Of a DNA stretch of 64,000 bases, positions 35,901-49,100 are shown in pieces (the first letter of the stretch is position 1; the number at the start of each line of letters is the position of its first letter). The notes under the pieces were generated by a model. That model did not search any database and was not told the DNA's origin. It saw nothing but the letters and a program-made list of their open reading frames with translations. Source of the DNA: Amyelois transitella (Eukaryota; Arthropoda; Insecta; Lepidoptera; Pyralidae); the NCBI RefSeq assembly GCF_032362555.1, contig NC_083525.1, positions 2,031,501 through 2,095,500 on the forward strand, read 5' to 3'. The position numbers were made by a program, and so were the translations under genes.

Positions 35901-36640
35901 ATTCTTTTTAAATAAATTAATAATAATATCATATTCAGATAGGTTTTGCATTAAAAATAAAATAGAAATTCGTAGTTTTCTTTAACGAATAAAATAAACT
36001 GGTTTGACACAGAAATAGGCAACAAAAAGAACCTTTTAAGAAATGATAAACGCTATTTAATCCTTATTATTCCGACGGTAGAGCTGTAGGTGATCCATAT
36101 GTTATCGGGTAAGGCAACATATCGGTCAAGTTAGTAGACTTGAAAAACCAAAGATTTCGAACAAATAGAAAATGGCGTTGTTTACTATTCATTCTTATTT
36201 TTTTTTTATCGCAGCCGAAAAACCTACGTTACGCGTGGCCCAACATGCACTTGACGGGTTAATGAAAAAATATCTATTCTATTTTTAAATCATAGATTGG
36301 TACGCAAATTACTTTGTTTGTTATGTCAAATTTAAATATAATGCCAATTACCTAACTACATTATTATGTTTAACTTTTTTATATTTCATACAACCGAACT
36401 TTAAAAGAAGGATTGACATTTCTTTGAACAGCCTTTTCGGCGAAATGCTGATAGAACATTGGCTTTACTTCTTTAGCGACTTTCAACAAAATGTAGGCAA
36501 GACCTACACACACATAGGACTTTGGTCCTTGTGGTCTTCAATGCCGAAGGTTGCTGGCTCCGTAGCATGGCAGGAGCAATTCTGATGACCCTGGATCAAT
36601 TAATAGTAACGCAAAAATAGGCAAACGCAAAAGACTCACC
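35900..36640. other. Intergenic, nothing recognised
   Basis: No ORF or repeat family identified before the GGAGGTCAGACGGGA-family fragment at about 36640. Confidence 0.45.
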
Positions 36641-36675
36641 CCGGGCTCCTCTTTAGAGAGGTTACGATGCAACCG

Positions 36676-36930
36676 TGTGGTTCCCGGGCACCAATACAAA
36701 AAAGAATAGGACCACTCCATCTCTTTCCCATGGATGTCGTAAAAGGCGACTAAGGGATAGGCTTACAAACTTGGGATTCTTTTTTAGGCGTTGAGCTTCC
36801 ACCTGTCACTATTTGAATCTCAATATTCTATTATTAAGCCAAATAGCTGAACGTGGCCATTCAGTCTTTCCACGACTGTTGGCTCTGTCTACCCCGCGAG
36901 GGATATAGACGTGACCATATGTATGTATGT
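36676..36930 (+). repeat. TATG-tailed SINE-like repeat with clear target duplication
   Basis: Inserted into a GGAGGTCAGACGGGA-family repeat and flanked on both sides by ACGATGCAACCG (36664-36675 and 36931-36942). This marks the boundaries of the family and shows retroposition. Confidence 0.85.
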
Positions 36931-37018
36931 ACGATGCAACCGGGACGCAATGCCAAGAATAAGACACATCATTTTTACTTAATAATTGTTTTATTATTTG
37001 TTACAGGAATTAATCACA

Positions 37019-37127
37019 ATGTTTCACGGAGGCATATGGGCGAAGCTGGAGGGCGTGTACAAGTGGTACGTCCTGGGGCTGGTCTCCATTGGCTACATCC
37101 TCGGAGAGTTGGGGCACTACCTTATAG
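37019..37127 (+). CDS. Transporter exon 1 (coding part)
   Basis: Residues 1-36 and one base of G37. The acceptor TTACAG ends at 37006 and the ATG lies 12 nt after it. Donor ATAG|GTAAGA. A copy of its 3' end lies at 37267-37374. Confidence 0.85.
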
Positions 37128-40100
37128 GTAAGAATCATCATCATCTAACTGACTGTTGGCTCTGTCTACCCCGCATGGGATATAGCCGTAACGATATGTA
37201 TGTATCATCATCGTCATCCAATCATTACTTAGTACATACTTACTGGAAGTTAAAGTACATACAGTATTACATCATCGGGGAGTTGGGGCACTACCTTATA
37301 GGTAAGAATCATCATCATCTAACTGACTGTTGGCTCTGTCTACCCCGAAAGGGATATAGACGTAACGATATGTATGCACTTTTACAATCAGCGTGTTTGA
37401 CGTCATGATAATAGATCGGGTGAGGTTTTTTTCACGAAGCAACTCCCGTCTGACCTCCGCAACTTTTTCAGGGAAACCTGACCTATCATGATAAAAGCTG
37501 CGTTATATGAATGTGCCTATTCCTTTAGTTGTATTTTAAGGGAAAGTGAAGGAGCGTTTCTATTTTAAAGTACCGGGAACGGGAACAGCTCCAATCCTAA
37601 CTTTTAAATTAAATACACTGTTCAGTTTAAAAAGTTATATATATGTATATCCTACTAATATTATAAATGCGAAAGTTTGTGACTACCTTTGTCAGGATGT
37701 CAGTATGGATGTTTGTTTACTCTTTCACGCAAAAACTACTAAACCGATTACGATGTATGTAGGTAGCTGAAGACCCAGAATAATATAAAGGCTACTTTTT
37801 ATCCCGGAGTTCGCATTGATTGTTAAGTTATGATAGGGTTTCCACGCGGACGGAGTCGCGGGCACAGCTAGTAAAAAATATAAATAAACAACAATGTGCC
37901 ACTAACCACGGCAACTTCTTACTAAGAATTGAAGATCGTTCAATATAAAAATGTACAGACTTGCTTATATAAATCACTAAGACCTAGTGATCTAGATAAA
38001 ATTAGCCTTGGATGACCATACTCGTATAGATGCAGATTGCCTCTAACATATGTGAGGATAATGTTACACTAGCCACCCCACCCGGCTTTGCATAGATTTT
38101 AAAGGCATTCGGAGCGTACCCTAAATGTATTTTCGGAACGTACAATTGTAACGTACATACATTTTGGAAATGATAATCGTGTTTTAATGAACAATAATTT
38201 GAACATTTGTGCCGTGCCGGGATCTCGAAACTAATAAACAAAAAAAAAAATAGGACCACTCCATCTCGTTCTCATGGATGTCGTATAATGCGACTAAGTG
38301 ATAGGCTTATAAACTCGGGATTGATTTTTTATTAGACGATGGGCTAGCAAACTTTTACTATTTAAATTTCAGTTCTCTTTGTCTACCCCGCAAGGGATAT
38401 AGACGTGATTATATCTGTGTAATCTGGAAGATATTGTGAAACTACTGGGCATAAAGATCGCAGCAGAAACCATAGAAATAGGAATACTATACAATAATAG
38501 AAATGCCATGTTGTAATTTATTTGTGTTGAATGTGTTGAATAATTGTGTCATAATCAACACGTGTGACGTCACATTCTTTAGTCTTCTTTCTTATGACGA
38601 AGAAGTAACACGTAAACTAAAAGCACCATCTTTTGCGTTCAGGGGTTAAACTGGTATTCTGTTTCGTTTTTGCACTACACAATATTACGTCGATAGTTTA
38701 TAAATTGCGTAATTTTCACAAGTGCGCAATGTCACGGCCGTTTGAACAAAAACTGTGAGGCGGTGTTCAATTAGCTTTGCTTGATTTGTAATTAACATTA
38801 ATGAATGGTAGTACTAATAATAGTACGTACATAAAATCACGCCTTTTTCCCGGAGAGGTAGGCAGAGACTACATCTTTCCACTGGCCACGATCTCTGCAT
38901 AGGTACTTCCTCCGCTTCATCCACGTTCATAACTCTTCATGCAAGCTCGGCGGGTAGGTACTCTTGTCAGAAGGAGTTCTTCTGCACAAAGACAATCTTT
39001 ATCAGAACTAGTTTTACCGTGCCGTGTGGTTCCCGGCACCAATAAAAAAAAGAATAGGACCACTCCATCTCTTTTCCATGGATGTCGTAAAAGGCGACTA
39101 AGGGATGGACTTATAAACTTGGGATTCTTCTTTTAGGCGATGGGTTAGCAACCTGTCATTAGTTGAATCTCAATTCTATCATTAAGCCAAATAGCTGAAC
39201 GTGGCCATTCAGTCTTTTCAAGACTGTTGGCTCTGTCTACCCCGTAAGAGATATAGCCCATGAAAAATCCAAAGATATGTCAATTCTTAAGTGATAACCC
39301 ACAATAATTAATAAAATTTTTGAATTTGAATTTGGGAAAAACGCCTAACTCCGAAATCAGCCTTAAACAATAAGTCTCTCACTTAAATTCTTGTTCACAG
39401 GAACCACATCAAAAGTGACAGCCGATGACCTACATTACGGAGATAAGGCGTGCATGTTAAACGCGACCCATCTCTCTCTCAGCCAACTGCCTGTCATCTG
39501 TGAGGACGTCAACTCGTCTGATATGTTAGTTTATTTCTAAATAGTCGTAGAACTAGTACTGTCAGCTGCTGAGAAATTGTACGGTTCTAGATTGTATGAA
39601 CGGAAGGTTTTGTTTCACTGACGTTGACTGTACATTTAATTTCCAACTAGTTTTCCAGGAAGAAGCAACCTTAAATCCTTAAAAATGTACAAACATACAC
39701 GTCTAGAACCCTTGCAGGGTAGATAGAGCCAACAGTCTTGAAAAGACTGAAAGGCCACGGTTAGCTTAAGGTGGGAATGATATTCAAATAGTGACAGGTT
39801 CGCCCATCGCCATCGAAGAGGAATTCTAAGTTTTTCCCTTAGTCAACTTTTACTATATCTTTTGGGTATATACACTTGGGATTCTTCTTTTAGGCGATAG
39901 AATTGAGATTCAAATAGTGGCAGGTTGCTAAACCTGCCACTATTTGAATCTCAATTCTATCGTTTAGCCAAACAGCTGAACGTGGCCTATCAGTATTTTA
40001 GGCTCTGTCTTCCCCGCAAGGGATATAGACAAGACGTATGTAAGTATGAATTGAAATTTTAAATATTGATAACATCATATCATCTATAAAACTGGTATTT

Positions 40101-43100
40101 TTTTAAATTAAATACCTAATTAGCACTAATCTGTCTCAAGTTATAAAAAATAAACAATCGTCTTTTTTTGTATAATACCACTAAACTACACAATCAACCT
40201 GTTATACATTAAATTAGCTAAGTAATAAAAAATCTGAAATAATATCTGATTAAAGTTTGTTTTTTTTGTAATAAGTCTGCATTGACGAGTGTCATTATAA
40301 TATTTTGACACGAACAATTTGAGTACATATAACTATGTTACCTAGTAACTAGTTTGATTACAAAGAAACCGGCAGTAATAAAAAATATATAGCAGTAGGT
40401 AATAGTTATTAAAAAAAGATCAAAAATAATACTGATACACGTGCCGTTAAAATTGTAGTAGGCTATTAAAGAAATGAATATCAACCCTTTATCCTTAGAT
40501 CAGGAAAGCCTAACCCGTTTTCAATGTGAATGTGTTTCTTTCTTTAGTCGCCACTCACGACATCTATGGTGGATAAGGAATGGATTGGTTGGTCATATTT
40601 TAAACTAGCTGTGCCCGCGACTTCATCCGCGTTAAATAGTTATTTTGGCCATCATTGAAGCCCTCAAGGATGAATAATTTGCCCCGTATTTTTTCACATA
40701 TTCCATTTTTTCTTTGCTCCTTATAGTTGCAGCGTGATGTTATATAGCCTAAAGCCTTCCTCAATAAATGGTCTATTCGACGCAATAAGAATTTTCCAAT
40801 TCGAACCAGTAGTTCCTGAGATTAGCGCGTTCAAACAAACAAACTCTTTAGCTTTATAATATAAGTATATGTATATTAAAAAAACAATGACCGTTCATTA
40901 TCATATTAACTATTTTTTAATACGATCTTCTCAGAATGTTCGGTAGCAAATATATACCTAAGTAGTTAACTCTTCACAATGTTTAAGATAAAATCGACGT
41001 ACTATGATATCTTTATTGTTTGCCGACTGAGAACCCAATACGCACGCGCTGCCGTGATCATATCGCGAGCGTACAAATTGATTCTAATAGATCTAGACTA
41101 GATCATTAGTCATCTTGTACAATCGCGCGCAGCCCCCGTTGTATGGCATGCGCGACGCCATTTGATCGCGCGAAAAAACTGTCGATGTTTCGCTTTTTTA
41201 TCATGACGTAAAATGGAACAGCGATAGTTATCGCGCGATAAATACGACGTCGCGCGCGTCATGCTACGAGGGTAAACTCTTGTTTCTGCTTCGAAATTTA
41301 TTTTTCAAATTCAGTATGACGTAGACCTTGTTGCCGTGTGGTTCAGAGTAGGACGACTCCGTCGTAAAAAGTGACTAAGGGGTAGGTAAATTAACTTGAG
41401 ATTCATCCTTAACGCGAACGCCTAGCAACCTTTGATTGGAAAAAGGGTTTTCTGAGAAAGTTCAAATGTATTAATTCTACCCGTGCGAATCCGGGCGGAT
41501 CGCTATTATGCCTATAAAATTACGACTAGAATGTGACGTCATGCAAGTAGGATGTTGATTTTTAATTACACATTTCCTATAATAAATATCAACTCACCTT
41601 AAACGATAGGAAATAATTAATTAGAATTTTGAAAATTTTTGTAATTATTCACTGCAGTATACGACGTGACATTGAATTAATTCGTCATTAAATTGATGTG
41701 GACCAAAAAATTTTAATGTGATTGTCATTGAAGTTTGGGTCACTAAGTATATGTTTTTGTTCTGGTTTTTGGATTGGTGTGTGTATGTAGGTACATAAAC
41801 TTATATATTTTGGAATGCGTAGGTTGATATAATTTAGCTTACCTAAGTAAGACGAACTACGTGGAGACCCGCAACAGAAAAAGTTACAAATGATTTTGTT
41901 TTAAAACCGATCCCATACATACATAAATACGAATGGTTAAATCATCACTTTAGAATAGAACCACTCCATCTCTTTCCTATGGATGTCGTAAAAGGCGACT
42001 AAGGGATATGGTAACAAACTTGGGATACTTCTTTCAGGCGATGGGCTAGCAACCTGTCGCTATTTGAATCTCAATTCTATCACCAATTCATACTTAGGTT
42101 CATGGTCAAAAGGCGCATCCAGGGTTCCTCATCAGAGAGGTGAGGATGTAAACCGGATCAATGCCAGGAGAAATAAGAAGGAACTGATGATTTATGTACA
42201 CGCAAGCTCAAATAATGTCATGACATGATTAGACATGTTCTTACTTGTTCGGGCATTTTATTTACTTATTTATAATTAACCATTGTTTCAGGGCGAACCT
42301 ATTTATGGCACAACAATTTTTTTTTTATATTTTAGTAAGTAAAAACATACCTACCTAAGCCTATGTTTATCGAGAAAACATTACTTGCAGAATCGACCAA
42401 ATCAGCGTTAAATTGGTTGTATCTTATGATAATGACTGCCTGTATAGCTTAGTCATGACCTTGGGATGCAAGGTTAAGGCCACAGGATACCAAGGTCAGC
42501 CCTTTACTTTCAAACGGATGTTTGCGGTTCTCCTCATTATTGTCAGCATCAGCCCCCGAAAATCTATTGCTGTCCCGTTTTGACGTCATAATAGAAAGTG
42601 AAACAGCGATAGTTTTTAATGCTAGAAGTACGAGTCGGCTTGTTTTCTTTCCCGCCTTATACCAACTCTTTAAACAGGCGATATGAATTAATCAGCTTTC
42701 TTTTAAGTTTGGATTGAGTCCATGATGCCGGGTTGTCAAACCTGTCATAATTCTTGAACATCGTTATTTTAACAAATCAAGTTGATATTCAATTAAACGA
42801 TAGGCTGTCTTTACATAAAGCACATAACTTACTTCCTACTCATCATCGACCACTTCTTTAGTTTTTTCTACTGTCAAGCCCGTAATTTTTCTTTTTGTCA
42901 TGTGTATTTCCTGTCTATAACGTAATAATTTCAATCAATAGGTACATTATGTCAGAAATACACCTGTTTTTCAGTCGGTCAGTTTCATTCTAGACCATAA
43001 TACATTCAGTCTAGATTTATAAAATATCATCATCGCACAAAAAGCTGATACAGTGAATTTTTTCAGAGCACAAAGAACCAATTCATTTGACTATTTATTA

Positions 43101-46100
43101 CTGAAGTAAAAACTCCATGTTGCGCTAAAGAAATATTCATACAAGAAAAATCAAATCGAATATAGGAAGCAGAACACAGACAAAAAATAGTCTGGTTAAA
43201 ATGCCTAGGAGCAGAAAAGCCATAAAGCCAATAAGTACGTAGTAAATTCTTAAATGGCAAACAGCACATTTTAATGATTGAGTAGGTACCTATTCAGTCC
43301 AATCTTATCTTCTTTTCATCTATACTAATATTATAAAGCTGAAGAGTTTGTTTGTTTGTTTGAAAGCACTAATCTCAGGAACTACCTACTGGTTCGAATT
43401 AAAAAAATATTTTTGTGTTGAAAAGACCATTTATCATCACGCTGCAACTATTAGGAGCGAAGAAATAATGGATAATGTGAAAAAAATCGGGGAAAATTAT
43501 TCATCCTTGAGGGTTTCAATGATGCCCAAAATAACTATTCCACGCGGACGAAGTCGCGGGCACAGCTAATTTTGGATAAGGACAATTTCTTGCCCCCGTG
43601 GCATGGCACGAATGACGCCGTTATCGCTCGTATCCCGTTTCATTGTCATACTATAAAGCGAAACGGCGATAGTTTTTCGCGCGATAAACACGGCGACACG
43701 CGTGCCATGGTACGGGGTCTCTCATGTCTCTGCTGAAATTTATTTTTCAAATACAATAAGTCGTAAGCCGTATTGCCGTGTGGTTCAGAATAGGACGACT
43801 CCGTCTCTTTTTCATTTATGTCCTAAAAGGTGACTAAGGACAGCCCTACATTCATCTCTGTTTCTCGATAAAAAAAGAATTAGAAATCTTCATAGTATGA
43901 ATAAGCATTAATTGAGATTGAGCGTCTTAGGTGACTCTTAATCTTAAACCACATGTTAACCACATGCTTAACAATTTTCTAAGATTAAAATGGGAACAAA
44001 ATTTTAAATTAAATAAAAACTAATCTATAAACTACTTCCTGGATGTCAAAAAATGGGTCATTGTTAACGTTCTACTCGAAGCCTTGATAAAAATTAGTAT
44101 GGTACAAGCCTGTACCACGAAATTAGTAGATAATACTCATTATTAGTAATGATCTAAGTACTTCTTGTTTTTTTTACAAGTTTCTGAGAAAATACGTTGG
44201 AAATTCCTGATTTTTCCGAAGGCAGCTTAATATTTGGGCCGCGTTTACATCTTAGGAAGACCTAAAAACAACAACATTGTACGTAATGCTCAAAGCATTG
44301 CCCACCAGTAAATTTCTAGAAAAGAGCAAACAGATATATCTTACAGGTTCATAATAATAATACTAGGTGTAGCGGGAGCGATGATTCGGCTCGACCGCAA
44401 CCAAAGGGAAGATCTTCCGCCAGGCTAGGTGTTATGCCTGGGGAACCGCGCGACAGACGATGTTGAGACGGAGGTTGTATTTATGCCAATCCATGAAACC
44501 TTTGTTTGCGCGATTTAGATTCTTCGCTGCTATTGGCTGAGCGCGTCATTTTTTTCGCTATGATCGACAGTTGTTGTGTAATTGGCAGTTGTCTGTGTTG
44601 AAATGTCACCACACTAGGTGTCAATTTGAGATCGAGTTACAGAACAATCTCAAAAAAATGTATTTAATAGAAATCCTACTTATATTTAATAGATACATAA
44701 ATATTATATTATTTTTATCCAGGTGTTGTGTGGTTCCCGGCACCAATACAAAAAAGAATAGGACCACTCCATCTCTTTCCCATGGATGTCGTAAAAGCCG
44801 ACTAAGGGGTAGGCTTATAAACTTGGGATTCTTCTTTTAGGCGATGGGCTAGCAACCTGTCACTGTTAGAATCTCAATCATATCTTAAAACCAAATAGCT
44901 GAACGTGGCCTATCAGTCTTTGCAAGACTGTAGGCTCTGTCTACCCCGCAAGGGATATAGACGTGACTATATGTATGTATGTATGTTTTTATACAGATGC
45001 GAGACGCTAACGCTGAACGGCACGAGGTACTGCGAGTGGGGATACAATGGCCTGGGCATTGACTACCAGATCCTCGCCGGACCAGCCTTCATGGCTGTCT
45101 TCACTGTCGTCGGCGTTATACTGGGCGTCGTAGCTGATAAGTAAGTTCACGAATTCCAAGCTGCAAGACCTGGATCCTCCCGAACAGAAACTCTTAGTAG
45201 AAAAACGTCTAAATATCAAGAGTTTAGGGTAGAGACTACCAGATCTTCGTCGAACTAGCCTTGATTGATGTCTTTACTGTTCTCGGCATTATATTAGGCG
45301 TAGCTGATAAGTTAATTGACAAATTCTAGCCGAGAAAACCTATAGTGTCGTGTGGTTCCCGGCACCAATACAAAAAAGAATAGGACCACTCCATTTCTTT
45401 CCCATGGATGTCGTAAAAGGCGACTAAGGTATAGGCTTATAATAATAATAATAATAAAGGGGCCCATTTAGTGAGTGGCGAGTCACCACCTGCCACATAA
45501 TAGTCACGTATTCATGATTATGGCAGGTGTCCGAACTTCTCCAGCAATAGCCCAGTTTAAATCCATCCAAACGTCAACTCCATAACCCATCATCCTTTTC
45601 CTTATTTTGTAATAGCTCCACCTCCTGCCGAGACCTGTTCATGGACATATCGTCTATTGGTATGGCCGGGAACGGGTTTTGGCAGGAGAACAACATAACA
45701 TCAACTTCTCCAAAGGGCCTCTACGTGTTGGATTTATATCCCCACGCAAGCCTCTCAAAAATCCGGGGTGTATAGACCCGTGAAATCCAAGCGGAGAAAC
45801 ATAATAATAATAATAATAAAGGCGTCGGGACGTGACGACCCCATCGCCCTCTGTGGAAGGGTTTCCTTCCCAGTGCAGGCAGTCTCCGCGGGGCGGCTTG
45901 TGGCGAAGCCGTTGGTGAGTGGCGACACCACGGACCCTACCTCCTGGGGAACATACAGACATGCGCCATACACACACATACACACAGTGACACTTTCCCC
46001 GCCTCTGGCTTGCCTTGGCCGGCCGGCCAGAGTGGAGTCGCAAGAGCAGATCCTATGCTCCAGGATGGAAGTGTATTGCACGTAATGGCGTAATAGCGGG

Positions 46101-49100
46101 GAAACCAGCACGGGGTCATGCCTCGTGCTCGTGAAACCGGGGCCGCACCTCTCGGCATCCTATAGCTGCTTTTAACGTGTTGCGCCCTGGCCGCCGCATA
46201 GTGGCTTATTTAGGGTGCCCACAGGCTGCTGTATAGCCAATGAGCAGCGAGTCACCATCTGCCTAATCAAAATTATGTGAGAGATTTTCGAGGCAGATGT
46301 CCGTATCTCACTCCATAGCCCAGAAATCCAATCCATTAGCATCCCATCCGCATGACCCAAATTAAGTAAATCCCTTCCTGGCAATAGTTTGGCAGCTATG
46401 GAGGGCTGTCCGTTGGTGCATCCCAATGGTTCATCAAGGGACAGATCTCCACAGCTGCAGCCATCTCACTTTAGAACAAAAGGTACCAAAGGGCCTCTTC
46501 ATGTTGGCTTCGGCCCCATGAACGCCTCCCAAATGACCGGGTCCCTATGGGCCCGTGCACATTTTACATGTACCAACATAATAATAATAATATATATCTT
46601 TATTTCACCATAAACAGAGTTAGGTAAATAAATATAAAAGGTAGGTTACAAAATGAATATGGTGGGTTGACACCTGAACTAGGATAAATCCTGTATCTCA
46701 GGTTGCCAACCCTCCACCCCATATAATGGTCTTAATAACTAGGTAACATTATTTCTGATCTTAATACAGTAATTATGATTATCATTTATTACAAAGCTTG
46801 GAGGGTAGCAGCACATTTGTTCATCAGTAAGTACCAGACATCGCATACACAAAGTGCGCAGCGCAAGTGACTTCTGGCGTATGGTACAAGTTATAAGCTG
46901 TTAGTTTTAACAAACATTTTCAATTTTTCTTTTAAGAAGTAGTAACTCAATTTACTACCGTTATTATTATTTGTCTTTGCAAAATTGACAAAGAGAAGAA
47001 AAAAAATATATAAAAATAAATAAAAATTAAACCATACAGAACTATAAAAATATATAATATACATAATAATAAAACAGTGAGTATTCAAAAATTGAAATTT
47101 GCACTATCTAAATTAACTTGTAATCTTAAGTATGTTTTCCGTTTCAAGGTAGTCCAATGCTATCAAGTTATTTTTCAATGACGTTTTTAGACTTTTTCTA
47201 TTCATATTGAGAATTTTATTTAAATTATTTAAGTGTCTGTATAAGAAGGGACCAGTGAATGAAGCTTGCCGTTGGGCGAATGCAGATTTGAATGAAGGCA
47301 CATTGGTTCGTATTCTTCTTCTATGTTGATTTATTTGGGAGGGTACAATTGTTTTGTGATGGCGGAGAACTGACTGAAGAATAAATAATTGTCTTACCGT
47401 AAGCATTTGAGATTCTTTGTACAGTGTATCTGTAGGGTATCTTCTGGGTTTGCGTAACATAACCTTAATAACAGCTCTTTGAGCTCTCTCTAACTCTGAT
47501 AGGTGTGTTACAGCAGCTCCACCCCAAACAGGTATACAATAGGTTAAGAGGGATTGAACAAGGGCAAGATAAATATTTTTAATTAAGTTAATGTCAGCAG
47601 ATTCCCTAAGATTTTTGAATATATGGAGCAGTTTACGAACCCGTTTACTGAGCTCAGAAATATGTGGTTTCCATGTAAGGTTTTTGTCCATTACAATTCC
47701 TAAGTATTTGTGGGTGTCTGTATGAATAAGATTCGGGCAGTGGCAGGTAGTGTTCGACTGGGGGTCTCTGGTACAGCTTAAAGTGTGGGCTTGAATATCA
47801 AAATCTGGTGGTGGTTTAGTTGCTTCTGAAATTCGAAAGCATATATATTTCGTTTTAGGAACGTTCAATGTTAAAAGGTTATGATCTAGCCATTTCATAA
47901 CAGTAAGTAAACCAGTTTCTGCCGCTTCTTTTACTTCTGTCCACGAATCACCCCAAAACATCAAGGCAGTGTCGTCCGCGAATGCTAGAATATTACCGCT
48001 ACTCAGTTTAAGATTACACAAACTATTAACATAGGCTAAGAACAGAGTAGGACCAAGTGTGCTACCCTGGGGTATACCGTATGTAATAGGTAGACTTGTG
48101 CTTTGAACATTAGACACTTTAACTACTTGACTTCTATTTGACAGGTAGTCGCGGAACCACTCGAGTGCCACTCCCCTTATCCCCAAACCCTCCAGCTTTA
48201 GCAAGAGTAATGGTATTGATACGGTGTCGAATGCCTTTTTTAGATCTATAAAGATGCCTATGCATCTCTTTCCACTATCCAAGGCTTTAGTGACAGTATC
48301 CGAAAGATTTGCGACAGCGTCCTCTGTGTTTCTACAAGAGCGGAATCCATATTGGTTATCAGCTAACAGTTGCTTATTTTCCAAGAAGCTGGTTAGCCGG
48401 GTGTTAATAACCTTTTCAATAATTTTACTAATGGAGTTCAATAAAGAAATCGGCCGGTAGTTCGACACCGATTCATCACCTCCACCCTTGTAGACGGGTA
48501 CAACTTGAGCACTCTTAAAAATACTTGGGAAGACACCAGCCGAAATACCAAGATTACAAAGATGGGCAATCATCGTACATAGAATTGAATGAGAATTTTT
48601 AAGAATTGAGTTAGTTATGCAATCTGGACCAGGCGCACTGTAGTTTCTGAGATTTAGAATGATTTTATCTATTTCAATAGAGTCTGTGGGGTATAGGCAC
48701 ATTGAGTCCATATTTCCAGAAGAGGATGTAGCTTTTGTGAGCTGACTCTCAGTCATGTCTAATTTTGACAGAATCTCCGTTGCAAGATCTTTACCTACAG
48801 ATGTAAAAAACGAGTTGACATGATTAAGTGACTGTTCTGGACTTGGTGAAATTTTTAGTAGAGGAGTTGCCTGTGAATTTTTCTTTTTGATATTACACAT
48901 TTCCTTCACCGTGTCCCATGTGCCTTTGGTGTTTTTATAATGTTGGCTGAATTTATTTTTGTAATAGTTTATTTTGAGTAATTTTGCTGTTTGGTTGCAG
49001 ACATTACGATACCTAATGTATGTTTCTTTAATAGTATCATCATTAGGATTCCGTTTAGAAAGTCGGTGTAGTCGAATTCTCTTCTGGAAGCATTTAACAA

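Noticed and set aside
36853..37131. Open frame overlapping exon 1 in another phase
   Set aside because: It reads through the TATG-tailed repeat and the wrong phase of exon 1; the MFS phase matches all later exons.
45654..46158. Several overlapping 70-130 codon frames on both strands
   Set aside because: They are a by-product of GC-rich LINE-associated 3' modules; no domain and no start context.
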